A stretch of 64,000 nucleotides of DNA from NCBI GenBank assembly GCA_900168235.1, contig FUZG01000003.1:332605-396604 (forward strand), in the 5' to 3' direction. The translations under genes and the position numbers were made by a program. The notes beneath the pieces were generated by a model. The model saw only the letters and a list, made by a program, of their open reading frames with translations. It was not told the origin of the DNA and made no database searches. Source of the stretch: Lachnospiraceae bacterium. Lineage in GTDB: Bacteria; Bacillota; Clostridia; Lachnospirales; Lachnospiraceae. Below, in pieces: positions 17,652 through 25,149 of the stretch; positions within the stretch are counted from its first letter, which is position 1, and each line of letters opens with the position of its first letter.

Positions 17652-19199
17652 TCACTCGAAGAAAATATCCTTTCCTACATCGAAGTAATAGTTATTGACC
17701 GGCTTAATAGCTGAACCGTCTATGTCAAAAACTTCCCAGACAACGCCTGCTGAACCCGCAGGAACCTGGAACGATGCAACAATTCCATTCTTATTATACA
17801 CTTTTACCATCGCTCCGGAAAGAGACATTTCATACGACATCTTATTATCTTCTCTTCCGCCCTTCTGATCCGTAAGGAAATAGCGGAAATTTTTATCTGA
17901 ACCGACTGTCACGATCTGTGTAGTCGCGGTGTCGTATTTTCCGTTATCGAGATTCAGGGTAAAGGGCTTAAGATCCGCCTTGGACGTATCATATGTGACA
18001 ACGATCTCATACTGATTATCCTTGAGCTTATCAGGAGACTGCTTTGTAATATCCATAAGATATGTAGCAGTGTCATGTTTTGTCTGACCCTGAGGAGCCA
18101 TGTAGGCAACGCCTGCACAATAATCAATAGTATATGGTCGCACGTAGATATCATCGATTTCTACCGGAACATAGTCTCCATACGTAAAGTTCAGGTTATA
18201 CCAGTCCGTATCATTTATAGGCACATAAAACTCGTAATAACCGTCCCCATCCGTCTTTGTTTCTGTCCTGTACGAATAGGCTCCTGTCTTTAAGCTGACA
18301 GTGACATCCGAAAGCATTCCGCCCTCTTCATCGGATACGTAACCATAGATCCTTGCAAAAGCCGGAATTTCCTTAACCATATCATATGTAACATATGCAC
18401 GGTTTATGAGCTCCTGCTCAAGCTTATCATATTCCTTCTGCAGGTCTTTATTTACGCTGTCATAGTCGTCCATTTTGACGGAATCATTTTCACCCTTTGT
18501 GGTCTTATAACATTCCGTCATGAAATCATTCACAAAATAGCATCTCTGACCGCCATTCTGCTTTGCCTCAGACACATTCGTACCATAAAGATTGCATGTA
18601 TAACGATAAGCATATGCAAGCTTTGCATCGTTGAAATAATATCCTGTGACCTCACGGCCGCTGCTTCCGTATTCAGTAGTCACGATCTTATCAATGAGCC
18701 CCGAATCACTGTTGGTATATACCAGCGCGTCGATAGTAGCTCCGTTATCGCTTCTCTCGAGCCTGAGCTTCTTTTTCTGATCAGAGTTCGCGCGATCCTG
18801 TATCACATCTACGAGATCATGATCCGCTTTCTTTTTAAGATCACGCTTTTTTGCCTCGTATACTTTTGTGCTGTAATCTATCCTGCTCTTATCTCCGGCG
18901 TGAACTTTGATATACTCAAGAGTACCTTCAAAGCTGTCAAGCACAGCTTCGCCTCCCTCATGGGAAGCACTCTCCTCTTCAGCAGACTCGATTTCTTCCG
19001 AAGATGTTTCAGCAGACAAAGTTTCTTCACTTTCTTCTGCCACAGTTTCTACCTGCCAGTCATCATCTGCCGAGCTTTCTGTTTCAACTCTGTTACTGAC
19101 AATGTCATCTTCCTTATGTCCGCACGATGTGAACATTGTACTGAGCACCGCAGCTGCCGCCAAAACACCTATAAGTTTCTTAAATTTTCTAATCTTCAT
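17652..19199 (-). CDS. Lipoprotein with a carboxypeptidase-regulatory-like (Ig-fold) domain
   Basis: About 515 residues. The frame is open upstream, but ATG 19199 gives a proper lipoprotein signal (MKIRKFKKLIG..., Cys about residue 26 in TSCG). An acidic Ser/Glu-rich stretch follows the Cys. At about 285-330, ARIYGYVSDEEGGMLSDVTV and TKTDGDGYYEFYVP fit a CarboxypepD_reg-like repeat, usually an adhesive or structural module. The rest is unrecognised. It is upstream of and nearly contiguous with the deacetylase, suggesting a shared cell-envelope task. Confidence 0.75.
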   Translation of the reverse strand: MKIRKFKKLIGVLAAAAVLSTMFTSCGHKEDDIVSNRVETESSADDDWQVETVAEESEETLSAETSSEEIESAEEESASHEGGEAVLDSFEGTLEYIKVHAGDKSRIDYSTKVYEAKKRDLKKKADHDLVDVIQDRANSDQKKKLRLERSDNGATIDALVYTNSDSGLIDKIVTTEYGSSGREVTGYYFNDAKLAYAYRYTCNLYGTNVSEAKQNGGQRCYFVNDFMTECYKTTKGENDSVKMDDYDSVNKDLQKEYDKLEQELINRAYVTYDMVKEIPAFARIYGYVSDEEGGMLSDVTVSLKTGAYSYRTETKTDGDGYYEFYVPINDTDWYNLNFTYGDYVPVEIDDIYVRPYTIDYCAGVAYMAPQGQTKHDTATYLMDITKQSPDKLKDNQYEIVVTYDTSKADLKPFTLNLDNGKYDTATTQIVTVGSDKNFRYFLTDQKGGREDNKMSYEMSLSGAMVKVYNKNGIVASFQVPAGSAGVVWEVFDIDGSAIKPVNNYYFDVGKDIFFE

Positions 19200-19348
19200 A
19201 CAAATGCAGGAAGGCTTTCCAGACTTCCCCCTCCATATTCGAGTGATATAAACCACCCATCTGCAATTACTTATTGATAAAGCATATCACAGTTTACAGC
19301 AAACTCTCCGCTCTTAAATAAATCCTAAGAAAAACTTAACGTAATGCA

Positions 19349-20278
19349 TCAGCCGGTCACAAGGGATATCAGACAACCTGTTGCCACACTTGCGGCATAC
19401 AGTGTCACAACTATCATTATATTCTTCTTAATATCAGCATTTACTCTGAAAAGCACTAGAAGACCCACTCCTGCGCCGACAAGCAGACCGCTCATTAATG
19501 AACCGAATCCAATGATACCGTCAAGATAAAGCTGAGTGATAACCACCGATGCCGCACAGTTCGGGATAAGTCCTACCAGCCCCGCGGTAAATTCTCCGAG
19601 GAAACCGCTTCCCATCATAAAGTTTTTGATGGAGTCTTCACCAAGCCATGCGATAAGGAGATTTAAGACAACTGATATCAAAAGGATAAATGCAAAAATC
19701 TGTACAGTGTGTCGCAGTGCCGGTTTTATGATACTTGCATGCTCATGTCCTTTTCCGTGATGGTGGAGATCCTTTCCCTGATCCAGAATATGGGGATTAG
19801 TCCTCTCCTTCTCCGTCTCGCAGTGACACTTTTCCCTCGCGCAAAACAGGGCAATATTCATATGCTCAGGCAATGCATGGAAAACTGCTGTCCTAGTGAA
19901 ATCAACAGCAAATCCCCATATCATACCGACCACGATTTTTAGCAGAAGCACCTGAAGGATCAACACAGGTGACACGTGATTTGATATAAACAATGGCAGC
20001 ATCTCATCAGATGTGGACATGTAGATCGCAATAAGCGAACCTACAGTTATAACACGTCCGGCATACAGATTTGTTGCAGCCGTAGAAAATCCGCACTGAG
20101 GAAAAGCGCCAAAAACGCCGCCGAAAAGAGGTCCGAATTTTCCGGCTTTCTCAACGGCATTCGTCACTTTCTTTCCCGCACGTGACTCCAGATATTCCAT
20201 AAATAAATAAGTAAGAAACAGAAACGGCAAAAGCTTTACCGAATCAATAACGCCATCCATTAATGCATCAATCATCAT
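19349..20278 (-). CDS. ArsP_2-type permease (putative arsenic/manganese efflux protein)
   Basis: 309 residues, two hydrophobic halves of four to five TM segments. Each half has a conserved cysteine signature (GAFPQCGFSTAATNLYAG; LIPNCAASVVITQLYLDG), the hallmark of the PF11449-like family. The cytoplasmic loop is rich in His and Cys (CHCETE, LHHHGKGHEH), compatible with metal binding. The family is annotated variously as arsenic efflux or manganese transport; the substrate cannot be decided here. ATG 20278 is preceded by AAAGG. A terminator-like hairpin lies in its leader. Confidence 0.78.
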   Translation of the reverse strand: MMIDALMDGVIDSVKLLPFLFLTYLFMEYLESRAGKKVTNAVEKAGKFGPLFGGVFGAFPQCGFSTAATNLYAGRVITVGSLIAIYMSTSDEMLPLFISNHVSPVLILQVLLLKIVVGMIWGFAVDFTRTAVFHALPEHMNIALFCAREKCHCETEKERTNPHILDQGKDLHHHGKGHEHASIIKPALRHTVQIFAFILLISVVLNLLIAWLGEDSIKNFMMGSGFLGEFTAGLVGLIPNCAASVVITQLYLDGIIGFGSLMSGLLVGAGVGLLVLFRVNADIKKNIMIVVTLYAASVATGCLISLVTG

Positions 20279-20339
20279 TAATCCTTTCGCTCACATATTT
20301 TCATATGTTCATATATTCAAATGTCCATATAACACAAAA

Positions 20340-20418
20340 GACCCCCGAATCATTTCGGGAGTCCAAGTATTCACTAAACTGCAAATCGCATTGTATACGA
20401 TTATTTCCTATATTTCAA
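20340..20418 (-). promoter_or_regulatory. Promoter and terminator hairpin upstream of the ArsP_2 gene
   Basis: Minus-strand TTGAAA (20413-20418), 17 bp, TACAAT (20390-20395). About 20 nt after the expected start is a 10-bp hairpin (20340-20349 / 20354-20363, GACTCCCGAA arm) followed by TTTTGTGTT, an intrinsic terminator. The ORF starts 62 bp further on. Either this is a conditional attenuator, or it terminates upstream tRNA-Leu transcripts and the gene has its own promoter in the AT-rich 20290-20335. Confidence 0.55.
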
Positions 20419-20458
20419 TATATTTTTCGGAGATTCATATTATTTGCTTAAGACAGGC

Positions 20459-20687
20459 CGGGTTCAAGCCGCACTTCCACACCTTCACTTGACCACTACC
20501 CGCGGAAGATGGGGTAAGACGGATTCAGAAAAAGATCCTGTGGATCTTTTTCCCGGCGAACCGACCGATGAAGCGCTACCGCGCGCTTCGGAGATCTGAA
20601 CCCGTCGCCGCATGGCGACTGGGTTCAAGTCGCACTTCCACGCGAACGAAAAAGAGCAGATGCTCACGCATCTGCCCTTTTTGTTCG
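20459..20687 (+). repeat. Palindromic mosaic downstream of tRNA-Leu copy 1
   Basis: A run of hairpins shared with the other tRNA-Leu loci. In order: a tRNA 3'-end-like pair (GGGTTCAAGCC.. 20459 and GCGGAAGATGGGG to 20514); an 11-bp stem with 3-nt loop (20528-20538 / 20542-20552); hairpin A (GAAGCGC, 20570-20576 / 20583-20589); hairpin B (GTCGCC 20604-20609 / GGCGAC 20614-20619); an inverted copy of the tRNA-Leu 3' end (GGGTTCAAGTCGCACTTCC); and the AGAGCAGATGC terminator palindrome (about 20650-20684) that probably ends the tRNA transcript. Confidence 0.75.
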
Positions 20688-20771
20688 TGCGGAAGATGGG
20701 ACTTGAACCCACACAACGTTGCCGTCACAAGATCCTTAGTCTTGCTCGTCTGCCAATTCCGACACTTCCGC
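20688..20771 (-). tRNA. tRNA-Leu (AAG), copy 1
   Basis: 84-nt class II tRNA. Acceptor GCGGAAG/CTTCCGC, discriminator A, anticodon stem CAAGA/TCTTG with loop CTAAGGA giving AAG (read as IAG), long variable arm, T loop GGTTCAAGTC. No encoded CCA. Identical to the copies at 21059, 26989 and 28422. Confidence 0.95.
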
Positions 20772-20814
20772 GTTTCTATTGTTTGCCCGACGCATCAGCG
20801 CCGCAACGAAATGT

Positions 20815-20844
20815 ATCTTACTACAGATTGTATTTATATGTCAA
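20815..20844 (-). promoter_or_regulatory. Promoter of tRNA-Leu copy 1
   Basis: TTGACA (20839-20844), 18 bp, TAAGAT (20815-20820) on the minus strand. The same block is repeated at copies 2 and 3. Confidence 0.75.
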
Positions 20845-20935
20845 CAATCTTTTTTAACTTTTTTGAACTTTTTTCTTCAGCCATCAACCCAATATCCTAT
20901 GTGCTTCTATGCACTTCAGAAACAAATTACGTCAG

Positions 20936-20968
20936 GCTCGATAATACCTCGCCAAATGCTCCGCATAA
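20936..20968. repeat. 33-bp intergenic repeat, copy 1
   Basis: Contains CTCGCCAAATGCTCCGCA. Matches 35761-35793 at about 28 of 33 positions. No coding role seen; it lies between two tRNA-Leu genes. Confidence 0.6.
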
Positions 20969-21019
20969 ATCCAACCATTTTTCCGTATGTAAACTGGGTC
21001 AAGTCACTCTTCCACGCAA

Positions 21020-21054
21020 AATAAAAAGCAGATGCTCTCGCATCTGCTTTTTAT
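21020..21054 (-). terminator. Terminator palindrome of tRNA-Leu copy 2
   Basis: AAAAAGCAGATGC and GCATCTGCTTTTT flank a short loop directly downstream of the tRNA. It is symmetric, so it could stop transcription in both directions. Confidence 0.75.
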
Positions 21055-21058
21055 TTCG

Positions 21059-21142
21059 TGCGGAAGATGGGACTTGAACCCACACAACGTTGCCGTCACA
21101 AGATCCTTAGTCTTGCTCGTCTGCCAATTCCGACACTTCCGC
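21059..21142 (-). tRNA. tRNA-Leu (AAG), copy 2
   Basis: Identical 84-nt tRNA to copy 1, anticodon loop CTAAGGA. Its 5' flank (about 80 bp) is a near-copy of that of copy 1, so the two were duplicated as a unit of about 370 bp. Confidence 0.95.
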
Positions 21143-21186
21143 GTTTCTTATTGTTTGCCCGACGCATCAGCGCCGCAACGAAATGT

Positions 21187-21216
21187 ATCTTACTACAGAT
21201 TGTATTTATATGTCAA
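21187..21216 (-). promoter_or_regulatory. Promoter of tRNA-Leu copy 2
   Basis: TTGACA (21211-21216), 18 bp, TAAGAT (21187-21192), as in copy 1. Confidence 0.75.
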
Positions 21217-21293
21217 CAATCTTTTTCAAAATTTTTTGAAGAATTTTTCAACCCCTAAAAAAATTGCATCTGTCTTATGAAAATCCCCCAAAA

Positions 21294-21322
21294 TTGACAA
21301 AGTTTTTTTCTCTATATATAAT
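21294..21322 (+). promoter_or_regulatory. Promoter of the flippase-deacetylase operon
   Basis: Plus-strand TTGACA (21294-21299), 17 bp, TATAAT (21317-21322): a full consensus vegetative promoter. It leaves a ~120-nt 5' UTR with no obvious hairpin before the AGGAAG RBS of the ORF at 21452. Confidence 0.85.
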
Positions 21323-21451
21323 CATAAAACGTGTGAAATTCGGCATAAAGTTCCGATCAAATCATTCATTATCAGCTTTAATCCCGCCAAGTTAATTCGA
21401 ACATAACTATCAAATATACAGCAAACATTTTAAGGAAATCAGGAAGTTTTA

Positions 21452-22852
21452 ATGGGAAAAGTTAAAGACGAAACATCGGTTAAAGCACTGAAAGCAGGTG
21501 TTTGGTACACATTCGCCTCTTTCTTAAAAAAGGGTGTAGCATTTGCAACCACACCTATTTTTGCACGACTGATGACAAAAGGGGATTACGGTTCATACGG
21601 TAACTTTACAGTATGGCTCTCCATCTGCGCAGTAGTTTGTACTCTCAATCTGAAGAGTTCTGTTTTTAAGGCAAGATATGACTACGAGGATGATTTTGAC
21701 GGATATCTGTCATCCATAACATTTCTTGGAACTCTCTCAACAGCGTGTTTTTATGCAGTAGTAGTTATTTTTCAGGACTTTTTTGTCAATCTCCTGAAAA
21801 TAGATATGATATATCTTCATGTCATGTTCATAGAGCTTATGTTTGCACCGGCTCTTGATATACTTCAGGCAAAACACAGAATAATGCAGGAGTACAAAAC
21901 ACAGGTCGCACTATCGATTTTTGAATCGCTTGCATGCACTTTCTGCTCTGTGGGAATGGTTTTCATCTGCAAGGACAAACTTTTTGCAAGGATCATCGGC
22001 GGAGAAGTTCCTGATATCATTATTTATATAGTAGTTTTTTCTATTCTTCTCTTCCGTGGAAGAAAAATCATATCGACCGAATACTGGAAATATGCTGCAG
22101 CCTATTCAATACCAGTCATTCCTCACCTGCTTTCTAACATTATCTTAGGTTCTTCTGATAAGATAATGATAAGAAATATGATAGGTGCCGAAGCTAATGG
22201 TAATTATACCCTGGCATATCAGTGCGGCATGATCGTTTCCACTCTGATGACATCGTTTAATCAGGCAATGACCCCCTGGCTCTATCAGAAGTTACATGCA
22301 GAGCAAGAGGATGCGATAAAAAAAGTAAATCGGGTTTATATCATCTCTTTTGTTATACTGGTCATGGCTTTTATTCTTATGGCTCCCGAGATCGTCTGGG
22401 TTCTGGGCGATAAGGGTTATAAAGGAGTCGAATATATTATCCCGCCTATAATGCTCGGATATGGATTTAAGTTTGCATATACCGGCTACGTTAATGTAGA
22501 ACAATACCATAAAAAAACAGGTATCGTTTCAGTCGGAACGCTTATTGCAGCTACATTCAACATTGTCACAAATTTGATCTTTCTTCCTATATTCGGTTAT
22601 GCAGCCGCAGCATACACTACGCTTGCAGGCTTTATAATGCTCCTGCTCCTTCATTATGGCATCAGCAGAAAATACGGATTTACAAAAATATATGACAACA
22701 GGTTTACATTCCTCGTAATGGGCGCGATGATGATCATCGGGCTTTCACTGCAGTTCCTTTATCCGTTCATGCTCCTGCGCTGGGCACTGGCATTCGCCTT
22801 CGGAATGATTGCCCTTTTTGAGTTCTATAAACTAAAGAAAAAATACTTTTGA
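21452..22852 (+). CDS. Polysaccharide flippase of the MOP superfamily (Wzx-like)
   Basis: 466 residues, about 12-14 hydrophobic segments, opening with a GVWYTFASFLKKGVAFATTP helix typical of oligosaccharide flippases. It would move lipid-linked repeat units across the membrane. No Wzy or glycosyltransferase gene is nearby, so the substrate must be made elsewhere. It is the first gene of a two-gene plus-strand operon, 12 bp before the deacetylase, within an AT-richer island between tRNA-Leu copies. Transfer is likely from composition and context. Confidence 0.85.
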   Translation: MGKVKDETSVKALKAGVWYTFASFLKKGVAFATTPIFARLMTKGDYGSYGNFTVWLSICAVVCTLNLKSSVFKARYDYEDDFDGYLSSITFLGTLSTACFYAVVVIFQDFFVNLLKIDMIYLHVMFIELMFAPALDILQAKHRIMQEYKTQVALSIFESLACTFCSVGMVFICKDKLFARIIGGEVPDIIIYIVVFSILLFRGRKIISTEYWKYAAAYSIPVIPHLLSNIILGSSDKIMIRNMIGAEANGNYTLAYQCGMIVSTLMTSFNQAMTPWLYQKLHAEQEDAIKKVNRVYIISFVILVMAFILMAPEIVWVLGDKGYKGVEYIIPPIMLGYGFKFAYTGYVNVEQYHKKTGIVSVGTLIAATFNIVTNLIFLPIFGYAAAAYTTLAGFIMLLLLHYGISRKYGFTKIYDNRFTFLVMGAMMIIGLSLQFLYPFMLLRWALAFAFGMIALFEFYKLKKKYF

Positions 22853-22864
22853 AAGGTGAAATAA

Positions 22865-23821
22865 ATGCGTTCTGTACATATAATAATGTATCACTATGTT
22901 AGAGATCTGCTTCATTCGAGATATCCTGAGATAAAGGGACTTGCACTCGATGAATTTGTAAAGCAGGTTGAGTTCCTGAAAAACAACTTTAACATTATAA
23001 GCATGGATGAACTTGTTTCAGCCGGCGTCAACGGCGATAAATTACCCGAAAGAGCCGCTGTCCTCACATTTGATGACGGATATTCAGATCACTTCATGAA
23101 TGTTTTCCCCGTCTTAAAAAACTTTGGAGTATCAGGTTCATTTTACATCCCGGGAGAAGCTGTAAAAGATCACAAGATTCTTTCAGTAAACAAAATCCAT
23201 TTCATACTTGCTTCAGCCGAGATCAACTCATTACAATCAGAAGTTATTGCACTTATGGACAAATATAGAGGACGCGAATTTGATTTTCCCGACACCGATA
23301 CATTAATTGAGATGTACCAGAAACCGGGACGCTATGACATTGCAGAAACTGTTTTTGTAAAAAAGATGCTGCAGACCGTTCTTCCCGAAAGGCTCAGAGA
23401 TATTATCTGTGATGAACTTTTTGCAAAGTATGTGGGTGTAAAAGAGGATGTTTTCAGCCGCGAACTGTATCTAAACGAGCATCAGATCAAATGCATGAAA
23501 GATGCCGGTATGCATATAGGCGCGCATGGTTATGCTCATTACTGGCTCGGTGATCTTAATAAAGAAAAGATGATCGAAGATGTGAACAAGGGTCTCGAGG
23601 TTATCGATCCTTTCATTGACAGAAATAATTGGGTAATGAATTATCCTTATGGATCATATAACGGCGAAACAGTTGAATATATAAAATCCATCGGATGCAA
23701 GATGGCGATCGCAACAAAGGTCGGTATATGCGACCTCGACAAGGATGATTTCTACGCACTTCCAAGACTCAATACAAACGATTATCCACCTAAAAGTGAA
23801 ACATATAAGACCTTCGCTTAA
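22865..23821 (+). CDS. Polysaccharide deacetylase family protein
   Basis: 318 residues, no signal peptide or TM anchor. NodB-like motifs: VLTFDDGYSDHFMNVFPVL (catalytic and metal Asp), MHIGAHGYAHYWL (metal His pair) and NYPYGSYN. The short and split pattern fits cytoplasmic CE4-like proteins found in surface-polysaccharide loci. AAAGG lies 7 bp before ATG 22865. The last codons lie inside the bidirectional terminator at 23807-23833. Confidence 0.85.
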   Translation: MRSVHIIMYHYVRDLLHSRYPEIKGLALDEFVKQVEFLKNNFNIISMDELVSAGVNGDKLPERAAVLTFDDGYSDHFMNVFPVLKNFGVSGSFYIPGEAVKDHKILSVNKIHFILASAEINSLQSEVIALMDKYRGREFDFPDTDTLIEMYQKPGRYDIAETVFVKKMLQTVLPERLRDIICDELFAKYVGVKEDVFSRELYLNEHQIKCMKDAGMHIGAHGYAHYWLGDLNKEKMIEDVNKGLEVIDPFIDRNNWVMNYPYGSYNGETVEYIKSIGCKMAIATKVGICDLDKDDFYALPRLNTNDYPPKSETYKTFA

Positions 23822-23833
23822 AGCGAAGGTCTT
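23807..23833. terminator. Bidirectional terminator containing both stop codons
   Basis: A 13-bp inverted repeat with one central base (AAGACCTTCGCTT 23807-23819, AAGCGAAGGTCTT 23821-23833). The plus gene's TAA (23819-23821) and the minus gene's TAA (23818-23820) overlap at the centre. T-rich sequence follows on the plus strand. Confidence 0.85.
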
Positions 23834-24879
23834 TCTTTATCTCTATCAAAATTAGGGCGGTCCTGGTCACCATCTCCTTTGCAGATAGTGACATCGGATC
23901 CAATATCGCAAAATCCGGCCATGTCCTTGTTTTCCTGTACAAAAGGCTCAAAATAGTTCGGGATCACGTTTTCATCGTCTCCCTCATATCTATTCTTAAA
24001 TCCTGCGGATTTCAGGTATCCTGCCTCAAATCCATAAACATAGAAATCAACATACTCACAGCCTGTCTTTCTCAGCATCTCATCAAAAAACTGCCCTGCG
24101 CCAGCCATTGCAGACTGATCTCCGATGTAATCGATCACACGAAGAACACGGGAACCGTTTGCTTCAACCTGCCTTGTAACCATTAATGCAGATGCCTTTT
24201 CGCCATCCTTGCTGAGAAGATAAATACTATAATCGTACCAAGGATGATCGAAATATCTGTGCTTGATAAACCAATTATCCTTATACGGAATAGAATCGAT
24301 CGCCTCTACATCAAATTTAGACTTTAAATCGTCTATATCAGAAACCTTTTCAACTTTTGTTGAACAGCTCATCGAAGAAAAAGAACCATCAAAGCGATCT
24401 TTAATAACAGCTATCTTGAAATCTTTTACTTCAGGATTGAGGCGATAAAAATGGTCTAATCTGACGATCTGCTTCTTAAACCGGCTGCCAACGATCATTG
24501 TAGTATTTATATTCTGTCCAACTCCAAGATTATATCTGCATCCGATCAGGGATTCCGTTCTCTTTCTTATCTCTGTTCCTAAAAGAGGGAAATTGCCATC
24601 ACCTGTATTCGCTTTCCAGATACTTCCCCAATAATCCCGTTTTTCAGGGTTTTTCGAGCTGAAAAGGAGTCCTCTGATACCCTGGATCGTATTTGTGGCA
24701 CGGTCCACAGCGATCACGAAATTTACCTTTCCATCGATCAGAAACTCATATTCAAAATACTTTCTGTTAGTCGACATCAGATGACCGGCAGACCAATATT
24801 TATCAATGAACTGCATAATGGAATCAATATCATCCTCAGTCGCCAGGCGAACGCAGTATTTATCGTCAAACTTTCCCAT
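23818..24879 (-). CDS. GNAT-like protein, putative aminoacyl/acyl transferase
   Basis: 353 residues, no TM. The N-terminus (VRLATEDDIDSIMQFIDKYW) and the central NFVIAVDRATNTIQGIRGLL resemble an N-acyltransferase fold. The middle and C-terminal parts (VDFYVYGFEAGYLKSAGFKNR) look like a second half-domain. The ATG overlaps the carrier-protein stop (TAATG). With the carrier and adenylation genes it forms a three-gene unit, so a role in moving the activated acyl or amino acid from the carrier to a surface glycan is inferred. Exact family not certain. Confidence 0.65.
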   Translation of the reverse strand: MGKFDDKYCVRLATEDDIDSIMQFIDKYWSAGHLMSTNRKYFEYEFLIDGKVNFVIAVDRATNTIQGIRGLLFSSKNPEKRDYWGSIWKANTGDGNFPLLGTEIRKRTESLIGCRYNLGVGQNINTTMIVGSRFKKQIVRLDHFYRLNPEVKDFKIAVIKDRFDGSFSSMSCSTKVEKVSDIDDLKSKFDVEAIDSIPYKDNWFIKHRYFDHPWYDYSIYLLSKDGEKASALMVTRQVEANGSRVLRVIDYIGDQSAMAGAGQFFDEMLRKTGCEYVDFYVYGFEAGYLKSAGFKNRYEGDDENVIPNYFEPFVQENKDMAGFCDIGSDVTICKGDGDQDRPNFDRDKERPSL

Positions 24880-25118
24880 TACATTGTCTTTCTTTCAAGA
24901 ATTTCCTGAACAAGCTTTGTGATACAGTCTAAATTATTGAAAGTCTCCGGAAGTACATCGTCGGCTTCAAATTCTATATCATATTTTTCTGAAATAGCTC
25001 CAATGATCGACAGTACTGCATAAGAATCGAGTAATCCGTCATCGATCAATGCATCTTCATTTTCAAAATCAATCGTAGGACAGGTTTCTTCAAGTAACTT
25101 TAATATCTCATCACGCAT
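24879..25118 (-). CDS. Acyl/peptidyl carrier protein
   Basis: 79 residues, helical. DGLLDSYAVLSII carries the Ser that would take the 4'-phosphopantetheine arm (DS motif). It differs from a fatty-acid ACP (usually DSL in a more acidic protein) and suits a discrete carrier partner of the adenylation protein 31 bp upstream. RBS AGAGG. It is stop-start coupled to the next gene. Confidence 0.85.
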   Translation of the reverse strand: MRDEILKLLEETCPTIDFENEDALIDDGLLDSYAVLSIIGAISEKYDIEFEADDVLPETFNNLDCITKLVQEILERKTM

Positions 25119-25149
25119 TTTTTTGCCTCTTCATCAACAGTTAATCTGC

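Noticed and set aside
20459..20687. Additional plus-strand tRNA genes suggested by GGGTTCAAGTC.
   Set aside because: Only T-arm and acceptor-like pieces exist; no D or anticodon arm can be drawn.
20568..21280. Several plus-strand frames sharing CGRWDLNPHNVAVTRSL, also near 26848 and 28209.
   Set aside because: They are translations of the tRNA-Leu genes and their palindromic flanks.
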